64,000 bases of DNA, taken from NCBI GenBank assembly GCA_020796225.1, contig CM036765.1, forward strand, positions 32,826,066 to 32,890,065, written 5' to 3'. The stretch comes from Arion vulgaris. Taxonomy: Eukaryota > Mollusca > Gastropoda > Stylommatophora > Arionidae. Positions 11,256 to 23,271 of the stretch are shown in pieces. Within the stretch, counting starts at the first letter, position 1; each line of letters starts with the position of its first letter. The position numbers and the translations under genes were made by a program. The notes beneath the pieces are model-generated. The model did no database searches. It was not told the origin of the DNA and saw nothing but the letters and a program-made list of their open reading frames with translations.

Positions 11256-12165
11256 CCGTGCCATACATGATATTGTAGTTTATCAGAGGATACTCAGGAT
11301 AGTGAAAATTTGCAGAAATAAATTTTATTAATTTTTCCTGGCCAGCGGTTTTTTAGTCTACTTTTATATCGACTTTTAACTCAATTAACTGCGAAGGACG
11401 TTGCACTCAACCAATTAATTGAACACACACTCACTACCCTACGTTTTAATAGTTTTATTGTTCATCTCTGGTGGCGAGTGGTAGTAGGACTTGGAGTTGG
11501 ATCTCTCATACTTACTTTAAGATGTCGTGGAGATAATAATAAATATAATCATACGCCTACGGCGCTACGGGATCTACGTTTTACCTGTTAGTCTACGATA
11601 GTCGATAGGACTAGGTTTTCGATCGCTCCTACTCCTACATATAGATCAGAGGAGTGTGTGATTATAATAATAATATTTAATAACTTGGATAATAACAAAT
11701 AAACAGTCGTCAATATCATCATCTCATTGTATGATTGGACAATGTCAATGATGATTGATTGATTGGAATCAAAATTGAAATAAATATTATATTAATATGA
11801 TCGTCAACATTTAGCCATGATTTATTATTTGTATTTTACACTTTGTTAATAGTTACCTTCTCTGAGTTTTCGGTCTCACTCTGTGGAATGATTATAACTG
11901 CAAGAATACATACTAGTTGGAATATTGCTCCTGCAAAAAGTGCGTAATTTAAACAGACCTCAAACGCGGAAGGTTCATCAAGTACAATCGCCATCTTGCA
12001 GGCTGCAGCAAGTATGCGACAAAGCCAGATAAGTGTTGTTTTTGAAGTTCGTCAAGCCAAATAGTTAATGCATTGTTTTGCTCAAATATTTTTAGACCCA
12101 ACTAGATTTCACATGTGACAATCAAAGGAAATAAGTAAAGAAGCCATCACAGATGATGTCAATCA
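11256..12165. other. No gene recognised
   Basis: AT-rich DNA with a few SINE-H-like phrases but no open frame of note. Confidence 0.45.
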
Positions 12166-13060
12166 AGTGCCATGCCTACCGGCTTAGGCGACCATGTCTC
12201 TCCACAACTCTCTTTGCTTGGTGCATGTAATCAGTTCTGACGTCGATCTTGTGTCGAACCATGATGTCAGGCCATCCAACATCTTCTTCCTCTGTCTTTC
12301 ACGATCTCTCCTTCCCTGAATTTTACCTGATGATAGTCTTTCTTTCTTTCTTTTGTCCTTCTCTGCTTTTTGCGCTAGGCGTAGCAGGTTTAACTGATGA
12401 TCGGTTTACCGGATAATGCACCCTCGGTCGCTTGATATGTTGTGGTATTGTGGAGTTTTAAGATGTCTGTAACTCCATCAACCCATCTTTTTCTTGGTCT
12501 GCCTCTTCCTCTTGATGATTCCATTTTCAGATTGTACGCTCTTGCAACAGGTGTATTCGGGTTCATTCTGACCAAGTGGCCAAACCATTTGAGTCTCTGT
12601 TTTTCAATAAATCTAATAGCAGGTGTTGTTCCGACTGTTCTTCTAATTTCCTCATTTCTTATATGGTCTCTTCTTGTTTTATTTACTGTTTTCCTCAAGC
12701 ATCTCATTTCGCATGTGGTAATTTTCCTTTCTTGTTCTTTTGTCAGTGCCCATGTTTGGCACTGGTAGCACGGGGTTGGTATAACGATTGCATTTATAAT
12801 ATGTCTTTTAGTCTCTACTGGAATTGATGGGTGTTTCAAGATTGGGGTAAGCTAGTATGTAATGTTGATGGCTTGCTGGATTCTAGTTTCGATCTCTCTG
12901 TCTAGTCTACTATCAGATGTGAAGATACTTCCAAGGTATTTGAATTCTCTCACCTGCTTATGGCCAACAGACCATAAATCGCTGCACTCCAGGACAACTG
13001 TAAGTGCACAATATCTTCCAGAATGTGGTAAAACGTATGCATGCGGACGGCTCTCATAGT
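12166..13060 (-). mobile_element. Non-LTR retrotransposon 3' end (RT C-terminus and tail)
   Basis: The minus-strand frame from about 13000 reads FKYLGSIFTSDSRLDREIETRI. From 12839 an open stretch contains ETKRHIINAIVIPT, CYQCQTWALTKEQERKI, RRDHIRNEEIRR, RLKWFGHLVRMNP and GRGRPRKRWVDGVTD. This is the standard post-RT region of many animal non-LTR elements. The 3' end (12166-12310) is shared with 15640-15785 and with a piece at 28216-28370, and it ends in an ATCA-type tail. There is no intact RT active site here. Confidence 0.8.
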
Positions 13061-13207
13061 CCGATGGTTATGCACACGTATCATTCATCCGCACATAAGA
13101 TACATCTTAGAGAGAGAGAGAACTGTGTTTAACTAGCCATTCACGGGAATCCCCACTATGCGTACCTTTCGACAACTGTTGGCGGAGATTGAGCACATAT
13201 GAGTCTG

Positions 13208-13282
13208 TCCGGAGTGCTGTGACGTCAGTTCAGTAACGAAAAATCAGCCCGGAGTGCTGTGACGTCAGTTCAGTAACGAAGC
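13208..13282 (+). repeat. Tandem duplication containing two TGACGTCA palindromes
   Basis: The segment CCGGAGTGCTGTGACGTCAG plus TTCAGTAACGAA occurs twice, about 43 bp apart. Each copy includes the 8-bp palindrome TGACGTCA, the consensus CREB/ATF site. No nearby transcription start was identified, so a regulatory role is only a possibility. Confidence 0.6.
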
Positions 13283-13329
13283 ACCATTATCGATATTAAC
13301 GAAAAACCAAACAACTATTGAAATCTAAG

Positions 13330-14020
13330 CTCCAAATGGACAACTCACCAAGTAGCTTGTCCCTTCCGGAACTTGGCGCCCATGACAGCAGTCCTGAAAA
13401 ACTCTGTTACATGCATGTTCTGTGCAAGTTGAATTCATTCTCCGATCGTAATGACATTTTACACTCATCGTCTTTTAGGTCTTCCTCTCATTCTTCTTCC
13501 AGGCAGCGAAACACGTAAGAACAAAGTACTTTAGTTTTACCAAATACAAAAACAGTGACGATACACAGCAACGTTTCGACCAAAGGCCTTTATCAAGCAA
13601 ACGATACAACAGGAGTGACGAATTTCATAGACCACTACAAATAGACTACTGCATACGAAGACACTCAAACGTTCCTAATTCATCCAGGCACCATTCCCTC
13701 CAAAATTATGATTTCTATGCACTCATGTCGTTTGATGTGTCCGAAATATTTAATTTTCCTTGTTTTTATGCTTTTTAATAGCCAAATTTCTTCAATATCG
13801 AGCTGTTGCAGAACAGAAGCGTTTGTTATTTTTTCTGTCCATTATATTCTAAGTACTCTTCTGTAGTATTTGCATTCAAAGGCATTAATGATCTCTGCCG
13901 CTTTGTCAATGTTCCATGTTTCCCAAACATATGTTGCCAAGGGAAAAACGCAGGCTCTTAAACACACGATTGTTATTCTTATGTCAGTTCCCTTCCATAG
14001 GTTAGTAAGTTTTTTTCGTT
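13330..14020 (-). mobile_element. Non-LTR retrotransposon 3' end, split by another element
   Basis: On the minus strand 14020-13683 reads WKGTDIRITIVCLRACVFP, LATYVWETWNIDKAAE, NAFECKYYRRVLRI, TEKITNASVLQQLDIEEIW and KYFGHIKRHE. The tail 13505-13330 continues as FRTAVMGAKFRKGQAT after correcting frames. These are the RT thumb and C-terminal motifs of RTE/BovB-like elements. The segment 13506-13682 interrupts it, with TCCAGGCA at both edges (13498-13505 and 13683-13690). The piece 13338-13395 is repeated at 62404-62462. Confidence 0.75.
13506..13682. mobile_element. Insertion with CGTTTCGACCAAAGGCC motif
   Basis: A related unit is present at 28194-28455 (shared ACACGTAA, ACAAAGTA, TACAAAAACA, ACGTTTCGACCAAA and ACCTTTATCAAGCAAA). 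Here it splits a LINE tail with an apparent 8-bp duplication. The reverse complement contains a small potential hairpin, GGCC-TTT-GGTC, followed by GAAAC. That arrangement recalls Penelope-like or retrozyme 3' structures, but the hammerhead core is not complete. Family is unassigned. Confidence 0.5.
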
Positions 14021-14054
14021 TTAATGGACAACTAGTATTACATTAATACTAATA

Positions 14055-14330
14055 AATCTTTTTTCTCCGTCGTTCGCTCTACACCAGCCACATGTTAAAC
14101 GACTCTTTATGGCCTTTATGGAATTTACCCATTAGAGCGCGAGTTCGTTGTGTCAGACCCATACAGATTCGTAGGCCAACACACCCGGTTTCGATATTCT
14201 TTTTTTCTTTGGTTTGTCTCCCTACGTAGGACCAAAAAATACATAGACAGCAAATTCCCTAGGCGAGCCAGAGTGCCGTTAACCTTGGACTTCGATGTCA
14301 GTTTCCCGGTCTACGCCCTATGAGGTGGGT
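14055..14330 (-). mobile_element. SINE with SINE-B-like tail, variant body
   Basis: The minus-strand 3' tail (complement of CGTCGTTCGCTCTACACCAG and CCACATGTTAAACGACTC) is the tail block of SINE-B. The body, however, has CCGGTTTCG and other segments not seen in the other copies. It may be another family sharing the same 3' domain. Ends are approximate. Confidence 0.5.
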
Positions 14331-14541
14331 TTGACTTGTGTGTTGTGTGTTCTACGGGTTGTATAGTGACCCGTAGAACACACATCAGCAGGCTGCAAAT
14401 TTTTACTTTATGCCCTTCTTTAGAAAGGGTAGACCTAGCAAACCTACAGCTTGAAAAGTAAACCTACGTCTTCTACAGTCAAAACAAATAGATAATATTT
14501 AACAAAGTACGTCCACGACAATTAAAGAAGCATTATAATAC

Positions 14542-15047
14542 TTCTTCTACGTTCTCACTAGATTGGGATTCTCTAATAAAGGCAGCCTTCTGCCTCAGAT
14601 TATCAGCCACACCATACAGTTTGTCTTGGACGCTAGTGTAAGTGGGCCACCTCTTTCTTCTCAAGTCTGCATACTGGGGACAGTCCTGTAGGATATAATT
14701 CCTATGATTTCTGCTTCCTCGTTTGTGCCGACCTCTTCCCGCAGTAAGTTTTGGCCACCCTCGTGATGGTAGGTCTAACATTCTTACTGCGTGACTAAAT
14801 CTCCGAGGCAGATTGGCGACCGTAGAATCCGTTATCCCATTCCTCATTGTGAGGGTCGTTGCACCATGTTATGCGCCTTACGGCCTGGTGCATCCGTTTT
14901 CTGCAAGCATTTGTTTCGGGTTAGCATTCCTAGCGGACACATGCATCCGATTTCACCCGAACCTCCTTAGTCGCCTCTTACATGTGACAGGTAACAGTGG
15001 TTCTATTCTTTACACCCCAAATTTGGGCCCCGGTAACCACTCGGGCG
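14542..15047 (-). mobile_element. SINE-C: SINE-A head fused to LINE coding tail
   Basis: On the minus strand the first about 110 bp is the SINE-A head, ending near TGCATGTGTCC. It then switches to a segment whose translation includes NYILQDCPQYADLRRKRWP, DKLYG and RQKAAFI, the region downstream of RNase H in the LINE at 24140-26048 (HVLQDCPLY). The element ends in a GAAGAAG tail. A perfect 12-bp duplication GCATTATAATAC at 14530-14541 and 15048-15059 encloses the whole composite, so it moved as one unit. A second copy lies at 41587-42106. Confidence 0.88.
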
Positions 15048-15059
15048 GCATTATAATAC

Positions 15060-15635
15060 GAATTGCATCATTCAAACACAAGGCTAGTGTGGTTTCACAT
15101 TAGTCACAGTTGGTCAATTTATTTTTGTTGTTTTGATGGATGATTAAACCTCTTTTGAGCCGAGGCACGCCTTTTCAACCTTGGCAAGACACGCCTTATT
15201 GATCAATTAACTATAATGTTGGCAGCTAAAAATAGTTTACATCACACTGCAGTATATATTTTTATTGGCTGCTAAAAATAGGATTAGGTAGATTTCTCTC
15301 TCTGCATCACGTAATGCATAAGTTCATAAGTTTCATAAGTACGGTTCCAACTTCACTGCAACGGGTCACCCCATAATGCATAATTCCTAGATAATAGTCT
15401 CTTTAAAAGTAGTTGTTTGTGAGTTTGTTAGCTTTCGCTCAAACCACTTATTAATAATAAAATAATGTATACTTTAATATAATATATATATATTTAAAAG
15501 TTACACAATATTAGCAAAAATGAAAGCGGAAAATATCAAATAAATTCCACGACATCACAAATGCCCTCTATTTTTCATACGTAGAATCAGTACTGAAGAC
15601 TGAACCGTTTCTATTGTACATACGTAGTACTGACA
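15060..15635. other. No gene recognised
   Basis: AT-rich DNA with no repeat edge or open frame of note. Confidence 0.5.
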
Positions 15636-15639
15636 GCAC

Positions 15640-15785
15640 CATCAATCAATCAAGTGCCATGCCTGCCGGCGTAGGCGATCATGTCTCTCCACAACTCTCT
15701 TTGCTTGGTGCATGTAATCAGTTCTGACGTCGATATTTTGTCGAACCATGATGTCAGGCCATCCAACATCTTCTCCCTCTGTCTT
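15640..15785 (-). mobile_element. LINE 3' tail fragment
   Basis: Nearly the same as 12166-12310 (ATCAAGTGCCATGCC, TCTCTCCACAACTCTCTTTG, GTCAGGCCATCCAACATCTT). The minus-strand translation reads DVGWPDIMVRQNIDVRTDYM and AKRVVERHDRL. The (ATCA) run next to it is the 3' tail. Confidence 0.75.
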
Positions 15786-16616
15786 GACAGCACCATACCG
15801 TGCTAATATACAGAGAGGCGGCCGCATCAGGTGAAATCGCAAGGGGGCGGTATAAGCAGCGACATCCAAATATAATTTGAACCATTCATTGAACAGTCTT
15901 ATAGGAATCTGGTTATGGGCGGACACGCACGACTGTGTTTTCTGCTGGGTAGAGAGGGAGATGATATTCGAACTAACATCATTTAAGATGACTGCTGCAC
16001 TGGAGAACGTAACACGTACGTATATACTAGTCCAGAGTGCAAAGATGTCGATTAGAAAAATTTAATTGAACTGAAATAAATCTTGCAAGTGACCACTGCA
16101 GACGTGTCACCATCGGATATCTCTGGAATGATATTCGTTCGCACATCAGATGAACAACATCTCATACCACCAGGCTTCAGCCACAGCTCTTCGGTCTGTC
16201 GATATATGTTTTCTGGTCATGTGTTGTAATTGTTCTTTTGCAAGTCATGTCTATGTCGACTGTTTGTAATTCTTGTTATACAGAAGAACAATAAGGAATG
16301 AAAACTCATAATTCTTTGTAAACGGGGGAAATGCCCCAAAATAGATAAGCATGTTTCGAATCTTGAGCGGTCTCCCAGGATAAACAAGCCAATGTTCTGG
16401 GGCTTACTCGTGATTTGGACGCTGATTAGTCTCGAAAGAATGCTCTAGACCTGAGGTGAGCAACTTTTAAATGACATAAACCATCTGAGGATGCAAAGGG
16501 TTGGATACTTTCACATATTGAAAAAAACTTTCTATAAATTACTGAATGTGCACTGCGGAACTAATAATTATATAAATCATATTAATGAGGGAAAGTAGAG
16601 GATGGAAATGAGAGAG

Positions 16617-16675
16617 GGGGAAGAGAGAGAGAGAGAGAGAGAGAGAGGGGAGAGAGAGGATGATGGAGAGAGAAA
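16617..16675. repeat. (GA)n microsatellite
   Basis: A purine-only tract dominated by AG dinucleotides, embedded in a longer purine-rich stretch (about 16590-16685). Minus-strand open frames across it, rich in Ser and Leu, are artefacts of the repeat. Confidence 0.9.
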
Positions 16676-16734
16676 GAGAAATTAACAGTAAATTAAAAAT
16701 AAATAGAGTACAGATCTTTATGAGAAGATTTGAC

Positions 16735-17560
16735 TTGAACTTCCCGCACAAATCTATCCAATCCTCGTACCATCTGATGTTGTGTATTCATCTGGGACAG
16801 CGCATCTGGAAGGTACTAATTAAAAGTGATGTTCCTGTCTGGCATCGGGTCCATGTCTCATTACCATGTAGTAGAGTGCTGAGAACACGGGTCTTATACA
16901 CTTCTGCCTTGGTGATTAGTATGAGCCATATTTTCCCATACTCGCTTTGCTAATTTGGACATAGCTGTGAACGTCTTCTTGATGTGGCTGCTACTTTCAT
17001 CATCGTGGGAGAGATTGCTGCTGACTGTAAAGCCAATGTACACGAAGGTGGTCTCTGTGGCTAAGTGGTTAAGCCCTTTGCCTTGTGAGTCGAAGGTTGT
17101 GGGTTAGAGTCCGGGCTGCGCCATTCTGTTCACGAGTTTTTCCAGAGACCCCTAGGATTGTTGCTGGAGCTACAGAGTTCGTGCTTTGTGCAATACTCTC
17201 GTCAGTTGGCGCGCCATTTCTGCGGAGAGGGACCGAGCTGTATGGGGTAAAACCTGGTGCAATGAAGACAATCCCTCGGCTTAAAAACCCTTTAAATGTA
17301 CACAAAGGTGCTGACCATTTCAAGCATATGATTTTCGAATTGATTATTTTCGTACATTATATTTGTTTTCTTTAAACTGATGGTCAGGTCGAATTCGTTG
17401 GATGTTGCAGTAAATCTGTTCATGAGATATAGAAGTCCTTTCTCTGTGTGGAATGTTAATGCTGCATCGTTGACAAACAGAAGCTTCATAATGATGACTC
17501 TCTGGACTTTGGTTCTTGCTCTGTCGTGCTATAATATATAGTTTTCTTTCTGATCTTGTG
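16735..17560 (-). mobile_element. LINE RT fragment split by SINE-F
   Basis: The minus strand from 17500 down reads MKLLFVNDAALTFHTEKGL, LMNRFTATSNEFDLTISLKK and TNIM. This is an RT region in which the catalytic F/YADD box is changed to FVND. Beyond the SINE at 17051-17294 it resumes with SKLSKRVWENMAHTNHQ, TRVLSTLLHGNETWTRC and QMRCPR. The SINE target duplication shows the two LINE pieces were once continuous. It is non-functional. Confidence 0.78.
17051..17294 (+). mobile_element. SINE-F, tRNA-derived, complete
   Basis: The head TGGCTAAGTGGTTAAGC is a good A box of tRNA-Ser/Leu type, and GGGTTAGAGTCC serves as a B box about 45 bp on. The body ends at CGGCTTAAAAACCCTTTA. A 16-bp duplication with one mismatch, AATGTACACGAAGGTG at 17035-17050 and AATGTACACAAAGGTG at 17295-17310, flanks it. 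It is inserted into a minus-strand LINE. Other copies are at 63504-63738 (minus) and 5130-5224 (3' part). Confidence 0.9.
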
Positions 17561-17849
17561 TGGAGAAATATTCATTCTGCAATTGATTTATAAGCATATA
17601 TTTGTTGATTCTACTTAATAATATCGTTGCTACTATAATCCCAAATTTTGAAGTCTTTTCAAAAAAATACTTCTGGTATTTGACATTTTCCTTTTTTGTA
17701 TCTTATTTTCTTGGGTGTCTTTTGTAATTGAGGAATCATTTACATTTATTCACCATTGATATTCTAATGCCATCTCCGCTAAAAAAAAAGCTAAGGATAT
17801 TCAGCTCAGATATGAAATCTGCACGGAAACATGACGAGTCACCAAGTTA

Positions 17850-18235
17850 AATACAAATAAGATTCAGGCCTTTGTCAACGGACGTCTTTGGCGTATTCTC
17901 AGACTAAGATGGTGGGACAAGAGTTGCAAAGACAGCCCATAGACAGCCCATGATGACCCAGTTATAGAGGCGAAGATTGCGATGGGTCGTGCATACCCTA
18001 CGGAAACACAGTCGGGTGTCAAAAGCTATGGACTTTAGTGGTGGAACCTGCAAGGACAACGGAAAATGTGACGCCCTAGACAGACCTGGAGACGGAGTCT
18101 TCTTGAGGAACTGAGGAGTGCTGGACTATCCTGGGAGGCCACAAAGAAAACAGATAGAGACCGGGAAAAGTGACGAACAACTTTTGGGGCCTTATGCTCC
18201 ACGATTAGCGGAGAGGAATAAGTCAAGTAAGTCAT
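17850..18235 (+). mobile_element. Non-LTR retrotransposon C-terminal fragment
   Basis: The plus-strand translation reads KIQAFVNGRLWRILRLRWWD, then after breaks RPRQTWRRSLLEELRSAGLS, WEATKKTDRDREK and TTFGALCSTISGEE. This is the familiar end of RT-bearing LINEs (GRPKQTWRRSVE.EL...W......DR..W....ALCS....EE). Several stops are present. Confidence 0.8.
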
Positions 18236-19405
18236 CACTAATATTCATATTTGTCACATATTACAGTGAACCACTCCGTTTCAGGGGCTAAACGACGCAG
18301 TATATGCGCGTGTGTTTATGTACATGTGAGTACACAACGATTTAATATTGCACTATTTTCATATTGTTAGACAAATATACGAGTATGCAAGTAAAACATT
18401 TTTCTTTAGTCCAATAGGGGGATATACGAGTATATAATGTTAAAATATATATGGAATAGAAAAATTACTTTCTGAGAGCTGAGGGAGGCAGAGAGAGAAA
18501 GGGGAAGGGGAGGGTGTTGAGTGTCTGAGTGGGCGTGAGTACAGTCCGAAAATAGTATAGCTTCCCACAATTCTTTGGGACGTCAATGTAATGCATTGAG
18601 TGAGATTGAAGCTATCCCTCTAGGACCAATTGAGGTGTGGATTTTTATGTGAGAGTCAGCTGCCTAAACACAAACATAGGTGATCACAAATATTATTACA
18701 GGTATATATTGTATACATTTTCCCTTTTTTCAGACCTGTCATGATACATTAAACCGTTTTACTGATTATTAAATATGTTCCATTACGTATATTCATTCAT
18801 ATTTGATCGTCATGCCTTTCTTGGGATAAATTTATTCATTTCCGCCTCGAACTACCCTTCATTCCTCTCTAGAGCTCTGTTCAGGTTCTAGTATCGTACG
18901 ATCACTCACAGTTCAGGCTATGGACATGATAAAAGTGCATACATTTCGTATGCATTGCCAGTGTAAAGTCTAGAATTTAATTTTGTTTCATAAAAATATC
19001 TTTATTGTCTTGTAGTAAACATTTTTCTGTAGCTCGCCTGATTAATTGTAGATTGACGTCACCATCAAAATTTGAAGGAAGGCTGAAGACTGAAGAGTCA
19101 GTGAAGAATGTTAGAAGTGAAGTAGTGGAGGTTTACGTTATTAGTATCTTGAACCATTACGGATTATTACTAGACTATAATGTTAACTTATAATAATTAA
19201 ATTGCTTTAGTTATAATACTTGCCATTTTCTGGAAAACACTTATAATATATAAAGTATGATAGCAAAATTATAATATATTAATACTAATATTAATTATAT
19301 TAATAATAGGAAATAGATCCAACCACTCACACAGTCACAGCAGTGTCTGAGTGTAACTCAGTGTTGGAACACTAACAGTAAGTAACAGGAACACACATTA
19401 AACAT
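18236..19405. other. No gene recognised
   Basis: AT-rich DNA with a short G/A-rich patch near 18480-18530. Nothing else is identified. Confidence 0.5.
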
Positions 19406-19410
19406 TAATT

Positions 19411-20095
19411 AACAACCAGATTGATTGATACACCCATTATCATTGCACTTTGATAATTAATCATCATGTGTGCTCCGATTTCTTCAATGACAATAGGAAG
19501 ATCTCAGCCGCAGGGCAATTGGTGAGGGTCCCTGGTGTAATTTTGAAGATGGAAAACATTTTTTGTAGCCATTTTAATGTAATTTAAAAAAATGAATTTT
19601 GCATGGGCTGCAGCTTTGGAGACTACTCTTATTTTGTTTCAAATGCCGATGGTTCTTTTACAAGCCCAACTTACTTGGGACCTACGTTTTACTATCTGTC
19701 TCCGATAGGACTTGAACCTCGATCTCACATTAAAACCGGTGATCACTGAAAAAAAAAATCTCAAATCACTTCTTACAGCGTCCGAGTGGTTACCGGGGCC
19801 CAAATTTGGGGTGTAAAGAAGAGAACCACTGTTATCTGCCACACGCCGTAAGAGGCAACCAAGGAGATTTGGCTGAAATCGGATTAACATATCCTAAACG
19901 TATAGAAGTCTATGCGTTTAGGGCCTACCAAACCAATGTGCAAAGTATACACATTCTTGACAAAGATCAAACATATCACAGAGAGTGATTAAAATTGGTA
20001 GTAAAGAACGAACGCAAAGAAGAAGAAGATTTCTTACCGGAAACGGAGTATCTTTTTAGAGAGTGGCGAGCTCTTTACCTCCACGCCACAGAGGA
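19411..20095 (-). mobile_element. SINE-H copy interrupted by SINE-A
   Basis: Read on the minus strand, the tRNA-like head lies at about 20095-20070 (complement of CTTTACCTCCACGCCAC). It is separated by SINE-A from the body at 19745-19411, which has GTCTCCGATAGGACTTG and GAAGATCTCAGC in common with the copy at 51075-51512. The 3' end is a GATTGATTGAT-type tail. The remaining SINE-H is older than the nested SINE-A. Confidence 0.72.
19779..20029 (+). mobile_element. SINE-A copy nested in SINE-H
   Basis: Runs from CGTCCGAGTGGTTACCGGGG to GCAAAGAAGAAGAAGA. Similar but imperfect flanks (CACTTCTTAC on the left, ATTTCTTAC on the right) suggest a target duplication of about 7-10 bp. Confidence 0.85.
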
Positions 20096-20306
20096 GACCC
20101 CCTCATACTGAATAAAAAGAATTACACCATGGCTGAAATAACTTTAGCACATTTGGTTTCCTCAGCAGATGTGTGTATGGATTAAGCCTTATTTTCAATG
20201 GATTTCGATGAATCATGTAATTTTGTAGAAAACGAATGTAATACTGCTTTCACAAGGTAGTTTTCCAATCCAGATAATCTGAATGTGTACTCTTGGACCT
20301 GAGGTC

Positions 20307-20556
20307 CCGCCCGTTTGGTGCTGGGGCCTGCAAGGGTAGCAAAGAATAGCACCATTACGGCCTACAAGGCATGTCGTAAAGGCGACTGATGTAGGACCTA
20401 GGGAAGTTACCCTAGTAAATAAAAAGTGTTGCAGAAACCGGATGTGTTGACCTACTTGTACGCACATAACTAGCACAGCGTACAATTGCTCTTAGGCTCC
20501 AATCACAAACAAATCATACCAGTGGTTAACAAGTGATCGATATGGAGCATTCGAAG
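20307..20556 (+). mobile_element. SINE-B copy
   Basis: Runs from CGCCCGTTTGGTGCTGGGG through CTACCCTAGTAAATAAAAAG to ATGGAGCATTCGAAGAAG. Near full length; target duplication not identified. Confidence 0.82.
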
Positions 20557-21399
20557 AAGATTACATCTAATAATTTACAAAAACTCTTGATTGGCCCATA
20601 ATTGCAAAAACAGATTCTCTTCTGGTAATGTAAAAACTAATAATTGAATCTGAAAATACTAACGTAAATCTTGAACTAATTTTACTATAAAAAGTTCTTG
20701 GCATGTAGCGCTGCTATTGGGAGAGAAAAATAGTTGTACTGCGCAACTCAAGGTAGGGAATATATTGAACAGTGCTGAGTGTGAGGGTTTATGTTGTAGA
20801 GTGTTTGCAACATTAGTAGATATTAAAGACATGCTGATGGTATCCCATCATATTTATAGTCTCTCATACAACTCTTGTTTCTGACTTTTTTCAAGCAAAA
20901 ACTAGAGGTCTAAACTTAAACTAGAACAGGTATCAAGCAGTGGGAATCCCAGTGCATCCAATTCTCTTTTTGTAGAAACCAGACATAGCATGCTCTTACA
21001 CTGGGTGCATATGCTCTGCACTCCCCTGAGATACTATAATCATGGTAGGAGTCACTGTGCTTGATCCCCTGCCATCAGTTGATCTGCTGGTTTTGCTGAG
21101 CTTTTCTAGGCTGCAGACATAGTCAAAAGTGTAAGTAAAAAGGATTAAATCTACTGAACCTTGTGCATGTACATGGATTCTAGTCATAAGGGAGCAGTGT
21201 ATTCTGGTTATTTTTCCTGTGGTCTGGTGTCAATCTTGACTCTTCTAACCATAGAGACTTGCTCTACTAGTGTTTGTCTAAAGAATTTGCGACCCCAGTT
21301 ATCAGGATCAACTTGGGGAACTATCTCCACAAGAGTGACAGTTTGACTAGTTACCATTCTTGATCAGTATCATCCATAATTTTATGATTTTGTCTGCAG
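20557..21399. other. Upstream flank or 5' UTR intron of the Rho gene
   Basis: No repeat or open frame of note. The acceptor at 21390-21399 just before the first coding exon implies that at least one non-coding first exon lies upstream, but neither it nor a promoter could be picked out. Confidence 0.5.
21390..21399 (+). other. Splice acceptor before the Rho start codon
   Basis: TTTTGTCTGCAG is a good pyrimidine tract and AG, ending at 21399, 18 bp before the ATG at 21418. This places a 5' UTR intron immediately upstream, an arrangement common in RHOA/Rho1 genes. Confidence 0.7.
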
Positions 21400-21408
21400 A
21401 TAACCTGA

Positions 21409-22945
<1,537 letters not shown>

Positions 22946-22951
22946 CAATTT

Positions 22952-23170
22952 TTGCCAGTGTTGCCGGGCTCTCAAGGGGAGCAAAGAATAGTAACACTGC
23001 GACCTACAAGGCATGTTGTAAGAGGCAGCTGAGGTAGTAGCCTAGGGAAGCTACCCTAGTAAATAAAATGCGCCACAGAAATCGGATGTGCTGGTCTACT
23101 TGTAGATGCATAACTGGTACAATCGCTCTTTAGCTCGGATGACATGCAAATCATAAAGACTTGGTTAACA
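22952..23170 (+). mobile_element. SINE-B copy, slightly decayed
   Basis: Recognised by CCGGGCTCTCAAGGGGAGCA, AAGCTACCCTAGTAAATAAA, ATCGGATGTGCTGGTCTACT and a decayed tail. The GAAGAAG end is missing. Confidence 0.75.
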
Positions 23171-23271
23171 AGGAAATTTAGGAAATTTTTACAAGGAAAT
23201 AAGATTCATGCATCAAAAATGTCCAAGCCCAATGTTAACCACATTACTGATCGTGTGCAATTAGTCTAAAT

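Noticed and set aside
16539..16751. 70-residue Ser/Leu-rich minus-strand frame
   Set aside because: Translation of a (GA)n microsatellite.
17054..17125. Functional tRNA-Ser/Leu gene
   Set aside because: The tRNA-like part continues into a SINE body and is enclosed by a retroposition duplication.
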